NCBI GenBank assembly: GCA_024280415.1
Contig: JAJRQE010000166.1
Location: 1-37,304, forward strand
Source: Spirochaetota bacterium
Lineage (GTDB): Bacteria > Spirochaetota > Spirochaetia > B11-G9
Direction: 5' to 3'
Length of the DNA: 37,304 nucleotides
The notes below the pieces were generated by a model. The model saw only the letters and a list, made by a program, of their open reading frames with translations. It ran no database searches and was not told the DNA's origin. Made by a program: the position numbers and the translations under genes. Below, one piece after another: positions 1 to 7,727 of the stretch (positions are counted from its first letter, which is position 1; each line of letters starts with the position of its first letter).

Positions 1-12
1 AGAATTCTGGTA

Positions 13-18
13 TATAAT
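13..18 (+). promoter_or_regulatory. -10 box of the acyl-CoA synthetase promoter (partial)
   Basis: A perfect TATAAT lies at 13-18. Its -35 partner would fall before the window. Transcription would begin near 25, giving a leader of about 20 bases before the Shine-Dalgarno-led ATG at 46. An in-frame ATG also sits at 25, exactly where the transcript would begin, so a leaderless longer form is possible. Confidence 0.4.
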
Positions 19-45
19 TTCATAATGGATTACAGGAGAAGTAAA

Positions 46-1731
46 ATGGGTAATCAAGAAAAATTAACATTAGACTCTATTATAAAGAACAGCATAGAAA
101 AGTATAGTACGGCACCAGCTCTCTCTTTCGTTAATGAGCAGGAAATAACTTACAAAGATGCAGGTAAAAGTGCAGCTAAAGTTGCTTCTTTTCTTAATGC
201 AAGAAAGATAATAAAAGGCGATAAAGTTGCTATATTATCTGAGAATATGCCGAATTGGGGTATTACTTACTTTGGAATAAGTATGGCAGGGGCTGTAATA
301 GTACCAATTCTCCCTGATTTTCATCCTCTTGAAATTAAAAATATTCTTGAGCATTCAGATGCCGGAATAGTATTCGTTTCTTTAAAGATTTATGAAAAGG
401 TAAGGGATATCAATACCGGTAAAAATCTGGAATTTATTCTTCTCGATAATTTTACACTCATTCCCCCTGGAACTCACCCATCTGATATCAAAAACTCAGA
501 AACTGATTACTTCTATAAAAAAGAGATGGAACTTCCGGAACTGGATATTGAGGAGGAAGATCTGGCTGTCATTATTTATACAGCAGGAACCACAGGAAGC
601 TCCAAGGGGGTAATGCTGACTCATAAAAATATATGCTCAAATGCAGTTTCATCAAATAAAATTGCTAATATGAGACCCGGCTACAAAATGTTATCAATTC
701 TTCCCCTTTCTCACAGTTATGAATGCACTCTGGGATTTATTATTCCATTTATGTCTGGTACCTGTGTTTATTATCTAAGAAAACCACCCTCTGCCAGTGT
801 ACTTCTTCCGGCATTAAAAGCAGTCCGACCCCATTTAATGCTTTCTGTACCTCTTCTTATAGAAAAAATTGTCAGACAGAGTGTTATTCCCAATATAGAA
901 AAAAAGACTATTCTACGGCTCCTCTACTATTTTCCACTGACACATCTTCTAATTGCCAGACTTGCAGGTAAAAAGCTTTTAAAAACATTTGGTAATAGCC
1001 TCTATTTTTTTGGTATAGGAGGGGCAGGACTTGCTCATGATGTGGAAAAGTTCCTGAAAGATGCTAACTTTCCCTATGCCATAGGTTATGGACTTACTGA
1101 AACATCACCTCTTATTGCAGGAGCAAATGCCAGAGAATCGAGGTTTACTGCCACAGGAAAAGTAATCGACGAAGGAGAAGTAAAAATAGAGAATCCACAT
1201 CCAGAAACAGGTGAAGGTGAAATTCTCTACCGGGGGCCAAATGTTATGCGCGGATATTACAAGGATCCTGAGAAAACAAAAGAAGTTCTATCAGAAAATG
1301 GATGGTTTAGCACAGGCGATCTTGGTATTATTGATAACGATAATTATCTATATATAAGAGGCAGGGTAAAGACGATGATGCTCGGAGCAAGCGGTGAGAA
1401 TATTTATCCGGAAGCAATCGAGTCAATAATTAATAACTTTGATTTCGTAGAAGAATCTGTTGTATTTCAGGACGAGGGGAAGATTGTTGCTCTGGTTCAT
1501 ATTGATAAGAAAGCTCTTGCGGAATCGGTAATACATCTGAAGGAAGAAGCAAAACATGCTTCGGATCTTGTTGTGGACTATACAAAGGAGCTTCTAAAAA
1601 ATATTAATAAGCAGCTTAACTCCTTTTCAAGGATCACCGGAATACGTCATGAGGATGAACCATTCGAAAAAACTCCCAAAAAGACAATTAAGCGTTACCT
1701 TTACACAAAATTCAGGAAGAAGGATCAGTAA
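46..1731 (+). CDS. Long-chain acyl-CoA synthetase / AMP-dependent ligase
   Basis: ANL-superfamily adenylating enzyme, expected to activate a fatty acid with ATP and join it to CoA at the inner face of the membrane. The P-loop-like motif YTAGTTGSSKG lies at residues 178-188 (the usual Pro before Lys is Ser). The YGLTETSP adenine-binding motif, the GWFSTGDLG motif and the RGRVKTMMLGASGENIYP hinge follow in the usual order. A Lys-rich C-terminus (KKTIKRYLY) carries the expected catalytic Lys region. At 561 residues the length fits the family. I chose ATG 46 because AGGAGA lies 6 bases upstream; an in-frame ATG at 25 adds seven residues. The last 20 bases overlap convergently with tcdA. The exact substrate (fatty acid or another carboxylate) cannot be read from the sequence. 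Confidence 0.85.
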   Translation: MGNQEKLTLDSIIKNSIEKYSTAPALSFVNEQEITYKDAGKSAAKVASFLNARKIIKGDKVAILSENMPNWGITYFGISMAGAVIVPILPDFHPLEIKNILEHSDAGIVFVSLKIYEKVRDINTGKNLEFILLDNFTLIPPGTHPSDIKNSETDYFYKKEMELPELDIEEEDLAVIIYTAGTTGSSKGVMLTHKNICSNAVSSNKIANMRPGYKMLSILPLSHSYECTLGFIIPFMSGTCVYYLRKPPSASVLLPALKAVRPHLMLSVPLLIEKIVRQSVIPNIEKKTILRLLYYFPLTHLLIARLAGKKLLKTFGNSLYFFGIGGAGLAHDVEKFLKDANFPYAIGYGLTETSPLIAGANARESRFTATGKVIDEGEVKIENPHPETGEGEILYRGPNVMRGYYKDPEKTKEVLSENGWFSTGDLGIIDNDNYLYIRGRVKTMMLGASGENIYPEAIESIINNFDFVEESVVFQDEGKIVALVHIDKKALAESVIHLKEEAKHASDLVVDYTKELLKNINKQLNSFSRITGIRHEDEPFEKTPKKTIKRYLYTKFRKKDQ

Positions 1732-2461
1732 TGAGCAGCAGTTGATACCCCATATTCGCCAGTATAAGTCCAAAGATCCCGGTAATTGTCGGCAGGGAGC
1801 CAAGAACCCTCCTTTTTAGTCCCCGGTCATAGATATCTTCATTCTCTGTATCATCTTCAGGATCTGTGTATTTGTAGTTAACATCCTCCGTAGAGTATAC
1901 ACATCCGATCCCCCTGCCCACTCCTCGGTTACGAAGCCTTTTTCGTACCTGCTTAGAGAGAGGACACCTTTCTGTATCAAAAATATCTCCGGTTTTTATT
2001 TTCAGGGGGTCTGTCCGCAGAGCGGCTCCCATAGATGAAAGGACAGGTATATTGTTATTAGAAGCATAGGTGAGAAGTTCTATTTTGGGATTAAGGGAAT
2101 CTATGGCATCAATAATTAAATCAGGCCTTGGTTCAGTAAGGGATGGAAGGGTATCACTGTGAATAAAGGAATGAACTGGAAAGACTCTGCATCCAGGATT
2201 TATGTCCCTTACTCTTGCAGCAGCAACTTCCGGCTTAGACTGTCCGATGGTCGAATCAAGAGCAAACAACTGCCGATTTATATTGGATAGGCTTACTTTA
2301 TCAAAATCTACCAGTTTCAGGCTGCCTATTCCCATTCTGGCAAGCCCCTCTACAGCATAAGATCCAACTGCTCCGAGACCGGCAACAAGAACCAGTTTGG
2401 AATGAAGTATTTCCATTTTTTCACTGCCCAGGAGGCGTTTTGTCCGTAAAAATCTTGCCAT
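1712..2461 (-). CDS. tcdA: tRNA threonylcarbamoyladenosine dehydratase (TcdA/CsdL, ThiF/E1 family)
   Basis: E1-like ThiF-family enzyme. TcdA converts t6A37 in tRNA to the cyclic form ct6A using ATP. The N-terminus RFLRTKRLLG resembles the family opening. The nucleotide-binding loop GLGAVGS is at residues 28-34, followed by the VDFDKVSLSNINRQ segment (51-64) that binds ATP phosphates in E1 enzymes. The KQVRKRLRNRGV stretch and the C-terminal GSLPTITGIFGLILAN region also match TcdA. Length 249 aa is normal. The start has AAGGAAG about 9 bases upstream. It overlaps the upstream tatD-like gene by 41 bases and its own 3' end overlaps the convergent acyl-CoA synthetase, so it looks translationally coupled to the TatD gene. 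MoeB or HesA relatives are less likely because the N-terminal signature fits TcdA. Confidence 0.85.
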   Translation of the reverse strand: MARFLRTKRLLGSEKMEILHSKLVLVAGLGAVGSYAVEGLARMGIGSLKLVDFDKVSLSNINRQLFALDSTIGQSKPEVAAARVRDINPGCRVFPVHSFIHSDTLPSLTEPRPDLIIDAIDSLNPKIELLTYASNNNIPVLSSMGAALRTDPLKIKTGDIFDTERCPLSKQVRKRLRNRGVGRGIGCVYSTEDVNYKYTDPEDDTENEDIYDRGLKRRVLGSLPTITGIFGLILANMGYQLLLITDPSS

Positions 2462-3251
2462 TGTCGTTTACTTCCTTTCGTATCTGTTCCGGATCCATAT
2501 TTTTTAATGCACCCGCCAATAAATAGATCGACTGCATACTCTGTTCATATGCCAAAAACTGATCATATGGCGAGATATTTTTTTTAAATGAAAAATCACT
2601 CTCTATGAGAATATTCCCGGAAGGAGTATTACGAAAAACTTCCTGTATTTTAATGCCGTTTCGGCTATTTATAAATGGAGAAAAGGATAAATATATTCCG
2701 ATGTCAGTTATTTTCTCCATTATTTCCATAGATCCCGAGAATGAATGTATCATAACTGGAATATTCCATGGTTTATCAAGAATCGTCATAAGATCTCCCC
2801 AGGCTCTGACACAATGGATAGAAACAGGAAGTCCGAGTTCCTCGGCCAGAGAGAGTTGAGTTATAAAAATATTCTTCTGATCAAAATAATTACTCCTGCT
2901 GCCGTTTTTCTTATCCAACCCAATTTCACCTATACCGGAGCCATTGTGTAAAAGATATTTCCTAAGCAGCTTTATCCATCCCTGGGGCAAAGTGTCTGCG
3001 TACCAGGGATGTACACCAAAATATGAAATTATATTTTCCGGAAATAAATCTTTTAATTCTGCAACTGCACTCCAGTCAAGAGCTGAGGTTCCGTTACATA
3101 TAACTCTCCTCCCCTCTGTAAAGAAATTTGAAATTAATTTCCTACCCGAAGAATCTCCATTTTGGAATCCATTGGGAAAAGTTTGCAGATGGATATGAGC
3201 ATCCAGTTCAGAATAAAACGGTTCTTTCTGCAATAACCCAGATACCTCCAT
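2421..3251 (-). CDS. TatD-family metal-dependent hydrolase (putative 3'-5' DNase)
   Basis: TIM-barrel metallohydrolase of the TatD family, whose members act as metal-dependent 3'-5' nucleases or as D-tRNA deacylase-like enzymes. Metal-site motifs are in order: DAHIH (17-21), GVHPWYAD (79-86), GEIGLD (108-113), SIHCVRA with His146, HSFSGS with His169, and ESDF (217-220). Length 276 aa is typical. Annotated from the ATG at 3251, 12 bases after the methyltransferase stop. There is no Shine-Dalgarno before this ATG; a GGAGG lies just inside the frame (3245-3249) and could serve a TTG at 3233, so the first six residues are uncertain. Probably cotranscribed methyltransferase, TatD, TcdA. Confidence 0.85.
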   Translation of the reverse strand: MEVSGLLQKEPFYSELDAHIHLQTFPNGFQNGDSSGRKLISNFFTEGRRVICNGTSALDWSAVAELKDLFPENIISYFGVHPWYADTLPQGWIKLLRKYLLHNGSGIGEIGLDKKNGSRSNYFDQKNIFITQLSLAEELGLPVSIHCVRAWGDLMTILDKPWNIPVMIHSFSGSMEIMEKITDIGIYLSFSPFINSRNGIKIQEVFRNTPSGNILIESDFSFKKNISPYDQFLAYEQSMQSIYLLAGALKNMDPEQIRKEVNDNGKIFTDKTPPGQ

Positions 3252-3263
3252 TCATATTATTTA

Positions 3264-3974
3264 TTATTTTAATTGAAAAACATAGATATCAGCTGAATGC
3301 ATATCCGGATTAAATGGGGCTTTATTATAATCTGAAAAATGACCTACCAGTTCAAATCCGGCATCTTTATGGATAGAAAGGTAGCGCTCCGAAGATACAG
3401 GATACATAGAAATACTCTCTTTAAAAACAACCCTTCCGCTATCGAGGGATTTTAATTCTGTGTTGAATAATAAATTCTCTACTCCAATATTTGAATAATT
3501 CCTTAAAAATATCTTGTCTTTTGTTTTAATCTCTGGAAAGGTAAAACTTTCCTTTTTTAGAATATAGTCCCAGTTTATAACCTGGAAAATCCATATTCCC
3601 CCTGATAGCATTTTCTCCTTTAGAAAATTCAGAAACTTTTCAAAATCATCTGCAGAAACATGAGCCATCACATTGCCAATGGAGTATACCATGCCGAACC
3701 CAGGTTGTAATTTATAAATATCTGTAAGATTTAATTCCAAATAATCTGAATCGGGATAAAGCTTTACAGCAGTACGAATCATATCTCGATCCAGATCGAT
3801 ACCAGTGATTTTGTAACCAGCAGCTGTAAATTTTCCACAGTAGTGTCCGGTAGCACAACCAATGTCAAGTATTTTTCTATTTTCATCATGGAGGTAATCA
3901 TTCAGAAAAGAGAAAACTCCTTCACTGAATGGAAATATTTGTTCATAATCTTCTGAAAATTCTGAATAAAACAC
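3264..3974 (-). CDS. Class I SAM-dependent methyltransferase, substrate unknown
   Basis: Rossmann-fold methyltransferase. Motif I ILDIGCATGHYCG is at residues 35-47 and the acidic residue ending strand 2 is Asp60 (GIDLD), both diagnostic for S-adenosylmethionine binding. A VYSIGNVMAHV segment stands where motif IV lies in small-molecule and quinone-type methyltransferases. It starts with GTG at 3974, placed 6 bases after TTAGGAG. First gene of a run with tatD and tcdA, and divergent from pepF. No membrane segment or signal peptide. The acceptor could be a tRNA, metabolite or lipid; nothing in the sequence decides it. Confidence 0.75.
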   Translation of the reverse strand: MFYSEFSEDYEQIFPFSEGVFSFLNDYLHDENRKILDIGCATGHYCGKFTAAGYKITGIDLDRDMIRTAVKLYPDSDYLELNLTDIYKLQPGFGMVYSIGNVMAHVSADDFEKFLNFLKEKMLSGGIWIFQVINWDYILKKESFTFPEIKTKDKIFLRNYSNIGVENLLFNTELKSLDSGRVVFKESISMYPVSSERYLSIHKDAGFELVGHFSDYNKAPFNPDMHSADIYVFQLK

Positions 3975-4089
3975 TTGAAGCTCCTAATACCTAAGTTTTT
4001 TGGGCTGTCCTACATTCTTATTATTAAACATAGTTTTTCTTTATAATATAGTACATATAACTGCCGTAAAAAGCTACATTCATGTTGCT

Positions 4090-4118
4090 TTGCATATTTT
4101 TATGATAGATATTATAAT
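4090..4118 (+). promoter_or_regulatory. Sigma-70-type promoter of pepF
   Basis: TTGCAT (4090-4095), a 17-base spacer, then a perfect TATAAT (4113-4118). Transcription should begin near 4124-4126, the base of a stem-loop, 27-29 bases before the ATG at 4153. Long open frames drawn from upstream codons cross this promoter and are not real N-terminal extensions. Confidence 0.65.
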
Positions 4119-4123
4119 TGATA

Positions 4124-4141
4124 TCTGGATTTCGATCCAGA
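4124..4141 (+). promoter_or_regulatory. 5' stem-loop with UUCG loop at the start of pepF mRNA
   Basis: TCTGGAT-TTCG-ATCCAGA is a perfect 7-bp stem with a UUCG tetraloop. It sits where the pepF transcript is predicted to begin and ends two bases before the GGAGGG ribosome-binding site (4143-4148). A 5'-terminal hairpin next to an open ribosome-binding site is the arrangement known to protect mRNAs such as ompA from decay. That role here is inferred. Confidence 0.6.
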
Positions 4142-4152
4142 CGGAGGGACAA

Positions 4153-5970
4153 ATGGATATGAGATGGAACCTGGATGCTCTTTACACATCTTTTGAATCG
4201 GACAGTTTTTTAAAAGATATAAAAAAACTAAATTTATATATTAAAGAACTTAATATCTGGATCCAAAACAATCTTGTCGAAACTTCTGTCCTGCAGGATA
4301 ATCCTGCAGTAACCGGAACCATTATAAGAGAATACCTTAATGCAATTATTAATATTCGAAAACTATATTCTGCATTATCTTCATTTGCTGAGCTAACATT
4401 CAGTGTGGATGCATCTAATAATACAGCAAAAAACTATTCAGAAATACTGGAACAAAAAATACCTGAAATAACCAGAGCAACAGTTAAGTTTACCAGATGG
4501 ATATCTCTGGTACCAGATATAGATGAGGTTATTAAAGATTCAGCCCTGCTTACAGAACACAGTTTTTACTTGCAGCAAATAATTGATGAGAGTAAATACC
4601 TTTTATCAGATAAAGAAGAGATTCTAGCTTCAAAGCTAAAAAATACCGGATCAAATGCATGGTCTCAGCTCTGGAATATACTTACATCCAAGGTAAAGGT
4701 TAATATCGAGATTAATGGAGAACTAAAAGAACTGCCCCTTCCTGTTGTTCGTAACATGGCATATGAGAAAGATAGCAGTACAAGGGAAAAAGCCTTTAAG
4801 GCGGAAATTACCGCCTATAAAAAATTCGAAGAAGCTTCCGCAGCTGCTCTTAACAGTGTTAAGGGTGAAGTTATTATAATGTCAGAACTTAGAGGATATG
4901 AATCTCCTTTAGAGATGACACTCCTTAACTCAAGAATGGATCAAAAAACCCTAGCCTCTATGCTTTCTGCTATTAAAGAGTATCTTCCTGTATTCAGAAA
5001 ATATTTCAGGAAAAAAGCAGAACTTCTTGGCCATAGCAGGGGATTACCATTTTATGACCTATTTGCTCCCATGTCAAAAACATTGGATCGGGGAAAATCC
5101 AATAATGACAAGCTGGTATTCGATTATGATGAGGCCAGAAAGTTTATAGTCAACAAGTTTAGAGATTTTAGTGATGACCTTGCGGATTATGCTGAGAATG
5201 CATTTGAGAATGGCTGGATCGATGCAGAACAGAGAGAAGGCAAACAGGGTGGTGCTTTTTGCGAAAATCTCCATGTAATTGGGGAAAGCAGGATAATGTC
5301 CAACTTCGACGGCAGCTTTTCCGGTGTAACAACTATTGCCCATGAACTGGGTCACGGATACCATGGAAAATGTCTTAAGGATGAGAGTTTCCTTAACGCT
5401 GACTACCCAATGCCTCTGGCAGAAACTGCTTCAATTTTTTGTGAAACTCTGATTATTAATTCCGCTATAAAGAATGCTTCTGAATCGGAAGCATTTACAA
5501 TTCTTGAAAACAGTATTCAGAGTGATGCACAGGTTATTGTGGATATCTACAGCAGATTTCTATTTGAATCTGAACTTTTTGAAAAAAGGCAAATGTCATC
5601 TTTATCTGTAGAAGAGTTAAAAAATATAATGATCGGAGCTCAGAAAGACTCTTATGGTGATGGTCTTGATCCGGAACAGCTGCACCCATATATGTGGGCC
5701 TGTAAACCTCACTATTACTATGCTGATTACAACTTCTATAACTTCCCCTATGCCTTTGGTCTGTTGTTTGCCAAGGGTCTGTATGCTGAGTATCTAAAAA
5801 CAGGAAAACCATTTGTAAAGAAATACGATAGAATGTTAAAAGACACAGGTAAAATGAAAATAGCAGATATTACAGCTATGATGGATATTAATATCCAATC
5901 TCCGGATTTCTGGAGAAGTTCACTGGAGATGACAAAGCTGGACATAAACAAATTCATTACCCAGGGATGA
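4153..5970 (+). CDS. pepF: Oligoendopeptidase F (M3B zinc metallopeptidase)
   Basis: Cytoplasmic zinc endopeptidase that cleaves oligopeptides. The HEXXH motif is HELGH at residues 397-401 (TIAHELGHGYH), and Glu424 in AETASIF, 27 residues after the first His, is the expected third zinc ligand. The PepF N-terminal helical region, the SFSGVTTIAHE approach and the C-terminal HPYMWACKPHYYYADYNFYNFPYAFG block also match the family. From ATG 4153 it is 605 residues, the usual PepF length. This start follows GGAGGG with normal spacing; the frame is open upstream to 4000 but that part precedes the promoter. It ends 46 bases before the NifA-like regulator gene. No signal peptide. Confidence 0.92.
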   Translation: MDMRWNLDALYTSFESDSFLKDIKKLNLYIKELNIWIQNNLVETSVLQDNPAVTGTIIREYLNAIINIRKLYSALSSFAELTFSVDASNNTAKNYSEILEQKIPEITRATVKFTRWISLVPDIDEVIKDSALLTEHSFYLQQIIDESKYLLSDKEEILASKLKNTGSNAWSQLWNILTSKVKVNIEINGELKELPLPVVRNMAYEKDSSTREKAFKAEITAYKKFEEASAAALNSVKGEVIIMSELRGYESPLEMTLLNSRMDQKTLASMLSAIKEYLPVFRKYFRKKAELLGHSRGLPFYDLFAPMSKTLDRGKSNNDKLVFDYDEARKFIVNKFRDFSDDLADYAENAFENGWIDAEQREGKQGGAFCENLHVIGESRIMSNFDGSFSGVTTIAHELGHGYHGKCLKDESFLNADYPMPLAETASIFCETLIINSAIKNASESEAFTILENSIQSDAQVIVDIYSRFLFESELFEKRQMSSLSVEELKNIMIGAQKDSYGDGLDPEQLHPYMWACKPHYYYADYNFYNFPYAFGLLFAKGLYAEYLKTGKPFVKKYDRMLKDTGKMKIADITAMMDINIQSPDFWRSSLEMTKLDINKFITQG

Positions 5971-5993
5971 TAAAATACGACCTTGAACATACA

Positions 5994-6009
5994 CCTACAT
6001 TAATGTAGG
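5994..6009. promoter_or_regulatory. 16-bp perfect palindrome over the RBS of the sigma-54 activator gene
   Basis: CCTACATTAATGTAGG is a perfect 16-bp inverted repeat in the 46-base gap between pepF and the activator gene. Its right arm contains the AGGA that serves as Shine-Dalgarno for the ATG at 6017. The core TACATTAATGTA recurs at 7536-7547, and as TACATTTTTGTA at 7566-7577. It may be an operator bound by the activator itself (autoregulation) or an RNA hairpin hiding the ribosome-binding site. Confidence 0.55.
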
Positions 6010-6016
6010 ATCAGGT

Positions 6017-7543
6017 ATGCTGCAAAGTCAGATTCATTATCGCCGTAAGATTCAGGAACTTAACCTGCTTTTTGAAGTAAGCCAGACTCTGGACAGGAGT
6101 CTTGATCTGGATCTTATAATCCAGCCGGTACTCTCTGCCTTATCGGATGAACTTGGACTTCTCCGGAGCACAGTTACACTCTTTAACAGGCAATCTGAAA
6201 AAATTCAGATTGAAGCAGCTCATGGGCTCACTTCCAGTGAGAAGAAAAGGGGTGAATACCGGCTGGGAGAAGGTATAATTGGAAAAGTTATTAAAACAGG
6301 TGAGCCTGTTCTGGTTCCTAACATTACTGACAGCCCTGATTTTCTTGATAAAACCAAAACAATCGATAAGCACACCAGAGGAAAATTGGCATTTATCTGT
6401 GTCCCTATTAAAATTGAAAACCAAACTATCGGGGCTTTAAGCGGGGATCGCCAGTCTTCAGATATGAAAGAGCTTGAAGAAGATATAAAAGTACTCGCCA
6501 TAATAGGATCAATGATAGCAGGAGCTGTAAAAATCAGAAGAAAGGTACAGGAAGAACAGGAAAAACAGCTTAATATATCCCGTGATTTTAAAACTTCTCC
6601 TATTATCGGAAATTCTAATTCAATGATCGAAGTATTCAATCTCATAAAGCAGGTTGCCGGTAGTGACGCAACAGTGCTCATTAGGGGAGAAAGCGGAACA
6701 GGTAAGGAACTTGTTGCCCATGAAGTACATAAAAACAGTCTAAGGAATAATAAAGCCTTTATTAAGGTAAATTGTGCAGCCCTCCCGGAGACTATCATAG
6801 AAAGTGAATTATTCGGTCATGAGAAGGGGGCTTTTACAGGGGCAGTATCCAAAAGGTTAGGAAGATTTGAGCTGGCAGACAGGGGAACAATTTTTCTTGA
6901 TGAAATAGGAGATCTATCCCCTGCAATGCAGGTAAAACTCCTTAGGGTTCTTCAGGAAAAAGAGTTTGAACGGGTCGGAGGATCTGAAACGATTCTTGTA
7001 AATGTCAGAATTATAGCAGCTACAAACCGACCTCTGGAAAAACTGATGGGAAAAAATCTATTTCGTGAGGATCTGTACTACCGGCTGAATGTATTTCCAA
7101 TCCATCTCCCACTCCTTAAGGATCGCAGAAGTGATATTATGCTTTTAGCAGATTTTTTTACCGAAAAATATGGTAAAATTTCGGGAAAGCCAATTCGACG
7201 AATATCGACTCCTGCTATAGAACTTTTTATGAGCTATCACTGGCCTGGAAATATAAGGGAACTCGAAAATTGTATAGAGAGAGCTGTCCTTTTGAGTTCA
7301 GATGGGGTTATCCATGGACACCTCCTCCCTCCTAGCCTGCAAAGTGCTGAATCTACAGGGACTCAACTGAATGAAACACTTAAAGCTGCTGTTGAGAAAC
7401 TTGAAAAGGATCTTATTTTTGATGCGCTCAAATCAACTAAAGGCAACAGGGCTAAAGCAGGAAGACAGCTTGGATTAACAGAGCGACAGATGGGGCTTAG
7501 GGTAGAAAAATATAAAATTGAAACATCAGCTTTGTTACATTAA
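6017..7543 (+). CDS. NifA/NtrC-type sigma-54-dependent transcriptional activator with N-terminal GAF domain
   Basis: Enhancer-binding protein for sigma-54 RNA polymerase. Layout: GAF sensor domain (about 12-170), a short coiled linker (172-190), the AAA+ domain with Walker A GESGTGKE (224-231), GAFTGA (271-276), Walker B FLDEIGDL (293-300) and WPGNIREL (409-416), then a Fis-type helix-turn-helix (about 464-500). GAFTGA, the loop that touches sigma-54, is intact. Domain order and length (508 aa) match NifA and related GAF-type regulators rather than NtrC, as there is no receiver domain. No Cys pair in the linker like that of oxygen-sensitive NifA. The neighbour is glnN, with a clear sigma-54 promoter, so the likely role is control of ammonium assimilation. 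Whether it controls nif genes elsewhere cannot be seen. Confidence 0.92.
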   Translation: MLQSQIHYRRKIQELNLLFEVSQTLDRSLDLDLIIQPVLSALSDELGLLRSTVTLFNRQSEKIQIEAAHGLTSSEKKRGEYRLGEGIIGKVIKTGEPVLVPNITDSPDFLDKTKTIDKHTRGKLAFICVPIKIENQTIGALSGDRQSSDMKELEEDIKVLAIIGSMIAGAVKIRRKVQEEQEKQLNISRDFKTSPIIGNSNSMIEVFNLIKQVAGSDATVLIRGESGTGKELVAHEVHKNSLRNNKAFIKVNCAALPETIIESELFGHEKGAFTGAVSKRLGRFELADRGTIFLDEIGDLSPAMQVKLLRVLQEKEFERVGGSETILVNVRIIAATNRPLEKLMGKNLFREDLYYRLNVFPIHLPLLKDRRSDIMLLADFFTEKYGKISGKPIRRISTPAIELFMSYHWPGNIRELENCIERAVLLSSDGVIHGHLLPPSLQSAESTGTQLNETLKAAVEKLEKDLIFDALKSTKGNRAKAGRQLGLTERQMGLRVEKYKIETSALLH

Positions 7544-7547
7544 TGTA
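7536..7547. promoter_or_regulatory. Upstream palindrome 1, candidate enhancer site for glnN
   Basis: TACATTAATGTA overlaps the stop codon (7541-7543) of the activator gene. It matches the core of the palindrome at 5994-6009, including the trailing AGGAT. Its centre lies about 134 bases before the start of the -24/-12 promoter at 7674, within the usual range for sigma-54 enhancer sites. Confidence 0.55.
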
Positions 7548-7565
7548 GGATTGTTTTTTTTATCA

Positions 7566-7577
7566 TACATTTTTGTA
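7566..7577. promoter_or_regulatory. Upstream palindrome 2, candidate enhancer site for glnN
   Basis: TACATTTTTGTA followed by AGAT. It begins exactly 30 bases after the preceding palindrome, close to three helical turns, so both sites would face the same side of the DNA. This is the spacing expected for cooperative binding of activator dimers. Confidence 0.5.
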
Positions 7578-7673
7578 AGATTATAGCTGACAAAATACCT
7601 AATAGATTAGAAAAACAACTTCTTCCTCAACAGTACAGCAGGGCTTGTCAAAATATGGCTAATTTATACATAC

Positions 7674-7690
7674 TTGGCACACTTTATGCT
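7674..7690 (+). promoter_or_regulatory. glnN: Sigma-54 (-24/-12) promoter of glnN
   Basis: TTGGCACACTTTATGCT matches the sigma-54 consensus TTGGCAC-N5-TTGCW with a single change. The invariant GG (7676-7677) and GC (7688-7689) are separated by exactly 10 bases. Transcription should begin near 7701, with the AAGGAG ribosome-binding site and ATG 7728 following closely. Confidence 0.85.
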
Positions 7691-7727
7691 GCTTAATAAA
7701 TACTAATCTATCAAGGAGCAAAAAAAG

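Noticed and set aside
4000-4152. Longer N-terminus of pepF
   Set aside because: The extension crosses a consensus promoter and a hairpin and reads as low-quality hydrophobic sequence; the family start and ribosome-binding site point to 4153.
6220-6798. 192-codon minus-strand frame inside the activator gene
   Set aside because: It lies fully antisense to a conserved GAF and AAA+ coding region; the composition is that of a shadow frame.
7536-7560. Palindrome followed by a T-run after the activator gene, read as a terminator
   Set aside because: The stem is short and almost only A/T with a tiny loop, so it would be unstable as RNA. The same palindrome also occurs upstream of the gene with no T-run, which points to a DNA-binding site.
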